Origin: a virus
DNA: 22,250 nucleotides
Virus record (IMG/VR): IMGVR_UViG_3300033571_025035
Coordinates: 1-22,250 of that record
Strand: one strand, 5' to 3'
In this document: piece by piece, positions 18,379 to 22,250 of the stretch
How the letters are laid out: the number at the start of each line of letters is the position of its first letter
Numbering within the stretch: position 1 is the stretch's first letter
Translations under genes and position numbers: made by a program
The notes under the pieces: model-generated
What the model saw: the letters and a program-made list of their open reading frames with translations, nothing else
The model's database searches: none
Told to the model about the DNA's origin: nothing

Positions 18379-19614
18379 TCAAGCACCTGCTCCTAAACTG
18401 TTGAATGTTCCACCACCGAGATCTTCATTGGCACTGCCAGTGATAGGCGCCGGTGTTGGTGCACTGGTATTGGGTGTTGGAGTATCTCTGCGTTCACCTG
18501 GGCTGGCTGGATACACTGTGCCCACCGGCTTGCCTTGCAGGATCTGTTCCACAGTTTGTCCTACCAGTTCAAATGCAAACGGAATACTGCCGCGATCTTG
18601 GCTCTTGTTGTAAAAATGCGGAATAGGTTTGCCCTCTACTGCGTACTCGACCACACTGGACTTGGGTATTCTAAATTTTATATTGGTGATCACAAATGGA
18701 TAAAATTTTTCCACGATGGCTCTGGGGTCCGTTAGATTAGTCTGACCATTGGTTCCTCTGCGTCCGGTTGTGACCAGTTCTCCGTTTTCATTGTAGCCAT
18801 AAAATCTCACAACCAAGCAATACTGTGCCATGGGATAGTTGGCATTTTTATCTACATTTTTTTCTTTGTACAGAGTTTTAACAGCCTTGCTTAGATTTTC
18901 AATCAAGGTAATGCCATTGGGTTCTGTGACCTTGAATCTTATATTGGTAGCAGTGTTGGCAGCTCCTGTGCCTTTGAGAGGTATGATACTTTCAATTTCA
19001 AGATCATCCATGTAGTAATCTAAGTCAAAGAACTTGTTGCGGCCAGCCACCAACGGTGTGGATCCGGTAGTACCAGCCGAAGCAGTAGGAGCGCCGCCAC
19101 TCTGCATCAGCAGTTGCCAGCTGGCACAGTTTTTCTTTTTACTGCGTACCATTTCGTTGTATTGATCTGGTGTCAACAAATACCAAGTAATAGCGTAGGT
19201 GTAGCTGGCATATTCATCTAACACATTGGGCTCTGGTCTGATTCGTTGATTAAAACTGGCATTGATTATTTGTGCGGTGCTGTTGGAATTGGGTCGAGTG
19301 TTGTCGTCTCTGTTGGCAGCTGCTCCAACCTGTGTTACCACATAAGGCTCTTCCAGTGCGGCCAGGTCCTCGGGCAATATGTTCAAGCCAGTGCTGGTCT
19401 GCACAAATGGCAAAGCGTTGCCGTCACCTTGAGGTGGTGTGGCCTGTGTTTGCGTCTGTGTGCGTACAGAATCGTTGGTGCCACTTTCTATGTTCTCAGG
19501 GTTGATTCTACCGCTTGGAGCCAGCACACTTGCCGGAGGAACAGGATTTGATGCTCCAGTTCCTTCTTCAATAATGACCTGTCCAGAACTAGCTGTTGGT
19601 AGTATTTCAGCCAT
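18379..19614 (-). CDS. Baseplate/hub structural protein (411 aa)
   Basis: I do not recognise a named family with certainty. The N-terminus (1-110) is low-complexity and Thr/Gln/Pro-rich, and holds TGLNILPED (75-83), a motif shared with the gene at 19915-21159. The body (about 120-365) has EYASYTYAITWYLLTPDQY, FDLDYYMDDLEIESI, a helix ENLSKAVKTLYKEKN, YCLVVRFYGYNENGEL, FVITNIKFRIPKSSVVEYAV and a region with VGQTVEQILQG. The strand-helix-strand pattern with VEYAVEGKP resembles tail-tube-fold hub domains. The tail (365-411) is Pro/Thr/Gly-rich. One base separates it from the upstream stop, and its stop lies one base before the next ATG. Together with the next gene it may form the gp27-equivalent hub. 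Confidence is high for a coding structural gene and low for the exact role. Confidence 0.55.
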   Translation of the reverse strand: MAEILPTASSGQVIIEEGTGASNPVPPASVLAPSGRINPENIESGTNDSVRTQTQTQATPPQGDGNALPFVQTSTGLNILPEDLAALEEPYVVTQVGAAANRDDNTRPNSNSTAQIINASFNQRIRPEPNVLDEYASYTYAITWYLLTPDQYNEMVRSKKKNCASWQLLMQSGGAPTASAGTTGSTPLVAGRNKFFDLDYYMDDLEIESIIPLKGTGAANTATNIRFKVTEPNGITLIENLSKAVKTLYKEKNVDKNANYPMAQYCLVVRFYGYNENGELVTTGRRGTNGQTNLTDPRAIVEKFYPFVITNIKFRIPKSSVVEYAVEGKPIPHFYNKSQDRGSIPFAFELVGQTVEQILQGKPVGTVYPASPGERRDTPTPNTSAPTPAPITGSANEDLGGGTFNSLGAGA

Positions 19615-19615
19615 G

Positions 19616-19915
19616 TTAGAATCCCAGTACGTTGCGTAAGGTTGTGATCTTGGGCAGGTATATCAAGGTATCGGTTTTAAAATCTAGAGGAGGTTTGGTC
19701 AAAGTGTTGGGATTGCGTTGATAAAACACCCACCACAGGTTGCTGTTGTCATACAAGTCAAAGGCCAACAAATCGGGTCTGTATTGATAGGTAGTGTTGA
19801 TCTTGAACAGTTGGTCATCATTCTCTTTGGGTATGGGTCGGTTAACCATGACATCCAAAAAGAATTGACTGTAGCCGGTTAGATAGTAAGGACTTACAGA
19901 ATCATAGGTGGCCAT
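19616..19915 (-). CDS. Small gp53/LysM-like baseplate protein (99 aa)
   Basis: A short protein with a compact core. YRPDLLAFDLYDNSNLWWVF (residues about 46-65) is followed by RNPN and then by IYLPK near residues 85-89. This is the pattern of LysM-like or tail-protein-X modules: degrade or arrive by a small helix, an aromatic WW core, an Asn-Pro turn, and a closing (L/I)-(Y)-(I/L)-P strand. T4 gp53 has a comparable N-terminal segment but is about twice as long, so this would be a minimal version. It has an excellent ribosome site, AAGGAGG with 9 bases to ATG, and overlaps the previous stop by one base (TAATG). The location at the head of the hub genes suits a wedge or hub connector. The gp53 name is a best guess; LysM-domain baseplate protein is equally fair. 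Confidence 0.6.
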   Translation of the reverse strand: MATYDSVSPYYLTGYSQFFLDVMVNRPIPKENDDQLFKINTTYQYRPDLLAFDLYDNSNLWWVFYQRNPNTLTKPPLDFKTDTLIYLPKITTLRNVLGF

Positions 19916-21159
19916 TACCAGAATCCTCCTTTGATTAGATTGCCATTGGCAAATTCTTTGAGGCTGAATTGTTTGCTGACTTGATTGCGACTCTGTATGG
20001 GATTCAAAGTGATTGAAATTTCCATTTTAGTAGGCACATAGGTTGGCCGGTTCTGCCCCAGGCTTGGTGGCGCTGGGGTATTGGGTATGGCCCCTTTGGT
20101 CAACAAAGCGTTTGCTAAACGATTAAGGCCGCCAAATAGGCTGCCAGTGCTCACAGTCTGTCTATCACGCTGATTGACCTGATTGAGTCCTAGTTGGTTT
20201 GGACTACCGGCTCGAATATAATCTACCTCAGCAGGCAAGGTGTAATTGAATTGACTGACCACACAAGGATGTTCGTTGAACTGATATTCTCCAAGTCCTG
20301 TGAGATAAGTCAGTGGCGGTGGTGCTCCACGCTCTGAATCCTGACCGTAAAACATTTTGGTCACGCTTCTAAAAAATTGTATCACTGCCAAGAGATAATT
20401 GGCCTCGGCAGTGCTTTGTGCAGTAAACATCGCCGTCAGCTGAATGGGCTCTACGTAGCTATTTTGATAAAAATAGCCGCGAAAATTTGAGTGGGTCAAA
20501 TCATAACTGTTGTAGGTGGCTTTGTAGGCCGTGGTTATGGTTGGAGTATATGGAAATATCACACCGTCGGTGACCTGCAAAGGTTGTAGTATGCCAGGGT
20601 TAGGAGCATTGTACAGGTATTTGGACTGTGGCGCCAAACGCAATCGGACCCGCCAGTCACCGTTGTTGATCTGTCGTCGTTGTTGTGCTATGGTCTGCTG
20701 TTGGCGAGCGCGATCCCTAGCAGCTGCTTCGGATGTAGCCTGTTCTACTTGGGCAGTGGTCAACACACGTGATCCTTCAGGAGTAAACTCTGTGATATAG
20801 CCGGCGGTTTCCTCCACTGGCACATCTTCTGGTAAAACATTAAGTCCTGTGACTGGATCAGTAACAAAACCAAATTCGTCTGGCCCACCAAGATTGGCAC
20901 CATCGTTGAGTCTGATCAAACCCTCGGCGGGTGCTACAGCTTCAGGATCTGCTTCGGCTCCTGCAGGTTCTGTGACAAGACCGCCCTGTGCTGCAATGAA
21001 TTGAGCATCTGCTTGAGCTATGGCTGTGGCACTGGCATTGTTGGCCGTCGCAAACTGTTGAGCAGATTGTTGATCTATAAAATTGGCCAGCGGAGTCTGG
21101 TTGTCTGCGTCGACAACTGTCCAAGTTTCACCTATTTTTGATACCACCAGATTGGCCAT
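19915..21159 (-). CDS. Virion structural protein, probable tail-tube/baseplate junction component (414 aa)
   Basis: First gene of the minus-strand structural block. The N-terminus (1-165) is Ala/Gln/Glu-rich, with predicted helical QQSAQQFATANN and AQADAQFIAAQ segments, DPVTGLNVLPEDV (101-113), and a charged Arg/Gln helix (about 143-163). The body (170-330) is beta-rich and looks strongly conserved: WRVRLRLAPQSKYLYNAPNP, FPYTPTITTAYKATYNSYDL, FRGYFYQNSYVEPIQLTAMF, a long helix (YLLAVIQFFRSVTKMFYGQD), and EHPCVVSQFNYTLPAEVDYI. A beta body with one central helix fits tail-tube-fold proteins such as T4 gp48 and gp54. The C-terminus repeats strands (MEISITLNPIQSRNQVSKQF). ATG at 21159 is preceded by GAGG ten bases away and a late octamer. 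The role is inferred; no direct match to a named T4 protein was made. Confidence 0.6.
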   Translation of the reverse strand: MANLVVSKIGETWTVVDADNQTPLANFIDQQSAQQFATANNASATAIAQADAQFIAAQGGLVTEPAGAEADPEAVAPAEGLIRLNDGANLGGPDEFGFVTDPVTGLNVLPEDVPVEETAGYITEFTPEGSRVLTTAQVEQATSEAAARDRARQQQTIAQQRRQINNGDWRVRLRLAPQSKYLYNAPNPGILQPLQVTDGVIFPYTPTITTAYKATYNSYDLTHSNFRGYFYQNSYVEPIQLTAMFTAQSTAEANYLLAVIQFFRSVTKMFYGQDSERGAPPPLTYLTGLGEYQFNEHPCVVSQFNYTLPAEVDYIRAGSPNQLGLNQVNQRDRQTVSTGSLFGGLNRLANALLTKGAIPNTPAPPSLGQNRPTYVPTKMEISITLNPIQSRNQVSKQFSLKEFANGNLIKGGFW

Positions 21160-21179
21160 GTGCGTTGATCCTCTTTGTG

Positions 21180-21187
21180 TATTTATT
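21180..21187 (-). promoter_or_regulatory. Candidate T4-type late promoter for the structural block
   Basis: The minus strand reads AATAAATA followed by C, one base from TATAAATA. It is 20 bases before the ATG of the first structural gene, almost the same spacing as the octamer before gp6. No good minus-strand sigma-70 pair was noticed here. This fits late transcription by gp55-programmed polymerase. Confidence 0.6.
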
Positions 21188-21220
21188 GCAAAAATAAACC
21201 ACCCAGATAATGATTTCTGG

Positions 21221-21248
21221 TTGACAACCTGGCTTTTTGTGCTACAAT
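21221..21248 (+). promoter_or_regulatory. Sigma-70-type promoter for the gp55-like gene
   Basis: TTGACA (21221-21226) is a perfect -35 box and TACAAT (21243-21248) differs from TATAAT by one base, with a 16-base spacer. Transcription would begin near 21255, giving a leader of about 18 bases that contains the ribosome site. This implies expression by host polymerase, early or middle in infection, before late promoters are active. Confidence 0.8.
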
Positions 21249-21253
21249 AAATA
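21246..21253 (+). promoter_or_regulatory. Possible late promoter overlapping the sigma-70 -10 box
   Basis: AATAAATA occurs here on the plus strand, the same octamer as the minus-strand late promoter at 21180-21187, overlapping the end of the -10 box. If used, the start would fall near 21260, just before the Shine-Dalgarno sequence. It may be coincidence in AT-rich DNA. Confidence 0.25.
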
Positions 21254-21260
21254 TATTATT

Positions 21261-21265
21261 AGGAG
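21261..21265 (+). promoter_or_regulatory. Ribosome-binding site fixing the GTG start of the gp55-like gene
   Basis: AGGAG with 7 bases to GTG at 21273. The only upstream in-frame start, TTG at 21237, lies inside the promoter and before the predicted transcription start, so GTG 21273 is the supported start. Confidence 0.75.
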
Positions 21266-21272
21266 ATCAGGA

Positions 21273-22175
21273 GTGACATCAACACCCACCAGAACACCAG
21301 CCAAAATCAATTATCTCAACAACAGAGATATCTTAAAAGAAATACACCTAAGTAAAAATACCTACTGTAGCTACCGTGATCCTGTAAACGATCATCAGTA
21401 TGATATCATCCTGCCCACCGTGGAAAAAATCAATCAACGCACCATTGCCGAAGCACGGCGAAATCGTGCAGATCGTATCAAGCGAGAAACTGGCACTGCG
21501 ACTGATCCAAAAAAGATCGCCAACACTGATCTGGTGTTTAGAATCACCTGCTGGGAACACATACCCATGGCACCAAAAAAAGTGCCCAAAACACAGGCCA
21601 AGAAAAAGAAAATTGAAGACATTTTTGAATTAGAATTGTTAGAGGAGGACGATCCCTTAGCAGAACTGCTGGAGGAGCCTGTGTTGGATGAAAAACACGT
21701 GCGATTAAACTTTCCACCATTCTATCATTATCGTATAGACGCAGACAAAAAACCTTACCTGGTAGGCAAAAGTCACTGGCGAGGCGATCTCGAACACGGC
21801 GAGTTTTCAAAAGATCACGGAAACATGACCCGCAAGTTGGCCACTATGTTCATCAAATTGTGTGAGCGTTATGCTACCCGATCAAACTGGCGTGGTTATA
21901 CCTACAATGAAGAAATGCGCGGTCAGGCCTTATTACAGCTCAGCCAGATTGGTCTACAATTTGACGAATCGAAAAGTCAAAATCCTTTTGCCTACTATAC
22001 TGCAGCCATTACCAATAGCTTTACTAGAATCTTGAATTTAGAAAAGAAAAATCAAAACATTCGCGACGATGTGTTGGAAATGAACGGACTTAATCCGTCC
22101 TGGACTCGTCAGAATGCCGGCAAGAAGAATCCTGACTTCGCACCCAGCGAGGTCGTAATTATTTCTGAAGAGTAG
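21273..22175 (+). CDS. 55: gp55-like late-transcription sigma factor (300 aa)
   Basis: Sigma-70-family factor that directs host RNA polymerase to TATAAATA-type late promoters. The N-terminus has KINYLNNRDILKEI (11-24), like the T4 gp55 start. The core (185-262) is the sigma region 2 equivalent: helix KLATMFIKLCERYATRSNWR, RGYTYNEEMRGQALLQLSQI (207-226), FDESKSQNPFAYYTAAITNS (230-249), and then LEKKNQNIRDD. T4 gp55 is about 185 aa; this one is longer because of a charged stretch between residues 40 and 180, including a Lys-rich run (102-113) followed by an acidic run (115-136). The T4 C-terminal clamp-binding motif (SLDFL type) is not evident; the end is VVIISEE. The gene is divergent from the structural block it probably activates and is followed 12 bases later by a gp47-like start. 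Confidence 0.88.
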   Translation: MTSTPTRTPAKINYLNNRDILKEIHLSKNTYCSYRDPVNDHQYDIILPTVEKINQRTIAEARRNRADRIKRETGTATDPKKIANTDLVFRITCWEHIPMAPKKVPKTQAKKKKIEDIFELELLEEDDPLAELLEEPVLDEKHVRLNFPPFYHYRIDADKKPYLVGKSHWRGDLEHGEFSKDHGNMTRKLATMFIKLCERYATRSNWRGYTYNEEMRGQALLQLSQIGLQFDESKSQNPFAYYTAAITNSFTRILNLEKKNQNIRDDVLEMNGLNPSWTRQNAGKKNPDFAPSEVVIISEE

Positions 22176-22187
22176 TATACTAGATCA

Positions 22188-22250
22188 ATGAGTCTATTTA
22201 AAAAAGTAGCAGTCTGCACGGACATACACTTTGGCCTAAAGTCAAACAGC
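22188..22250 (+). CDS. 47: gp47-like recombination nuclease subunit (5' end only)
   Basis: Twenty-one codons are visible from ATG at 22188 to the window end. TDIHFG (residues 11-16) is the first metal-binding D-x-H motif of SbcD/Mre11-type calcineurin-like phosphoesterases, after a short beta strand (KKVAVC), as in gp47 proteins of marine T4-like phages. T4 gp47 pairs with gp46 in DNA end processing and recombination. In T4, gene 47 lies close to gene 55, which supports the call. The gene follows the gp55-like stop by 12 bases with no clear Shine-Dalgarno of its own, so it is probably co-transcribed from the 21221 promoter. Only the very start is seen. Confidence 0.7.
   Translation, partial: MSLFKKVAVCTDIHFGLKSNS

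Noticed and set aside
21237-21272. TTG start giving a 12-residue extension of the gp55-like protein
   Set aside because: It lies within the sigma-70 promoter, before the predicted transcript start, and has no ribosome site. GTG at 21273 has AGGAG at ideal spacing.

Overview
The window looks like the baseplate and tail-fibre late cluster of a T4-like contractile-tailed phage (Caudoviricetes myovirus). Gene content resembles the marine and aquatic T4-like groups (cyanophage-like or pelagiphage-like) more than enteric T4. The main evidence is a gp25-like and gp6-like baseplate wedge pair, a gp5-like OB-fold/beta-helix spike, and a gp55-like late sigma factor followed directly by the start of a gp47-like nuclease gene, a neighbourhood also known from T4. 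The host cannot be named from this sequence. No tRNA, rRNA, CRISPR array, insertion sequence or integrase was seen, and no gap between genes exceeds about 115 bases.

Layout. Almost everything from 21159 down to 1 lies on the minus strand as one tightly packed block. In transcription order it holds: a 414-aa structural protein (19915-21159), a small gp53/LysM-like protein (19616-19915), two hub-like proteins (18379-19614 and 16746-18377), the spike (15223-16746), a protein with a lysozyme-like domain and a Gly/Asn/Leu-rich tail (13544-15226), gp25-like (13153-13527), gp6-like (9639-13100), and a giant open frame that starts at 9639 and leaves the window at base 1 without a stop (at least 3213 codons). 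Several genes overlap by 1 to 4 bases, which suggests translational coupling. T4-late-type octamers (AATAAATA and CATAAATA) lie about 20 bases before the first gene of the block and before gp6.

A 113-base divergent region (21160-21272) separates this block from plus-strand genes. It carries a near-consensus sigma-70 promoter for the gp55-like gene (21273-22175, GTG start) and a late-type octamer for the structural block. The sequence therefore suggests a simple circuit: a host-sigma promoter makes the late sigma factor, which then recognises the outward-facing late promoter of the baseplate genes.

Most notable are four things. The giant virion protein carries recognisable modules: a cupredoxin-like fold lacking its metal ligands, a chitin-binding-like (CBM5/12) motif, and about seven FG-GAP-like propeller repeats with inserted beta modules. 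The spike appears to lack lysozyme while the next gene carries a lysozyme-like domain. The hub appears to be split over two genes. The gp6-like protein is extended and has a calcium-loop motif. I saw no clearly unknown defence or mobile system; the novelty here is in virion architecture.
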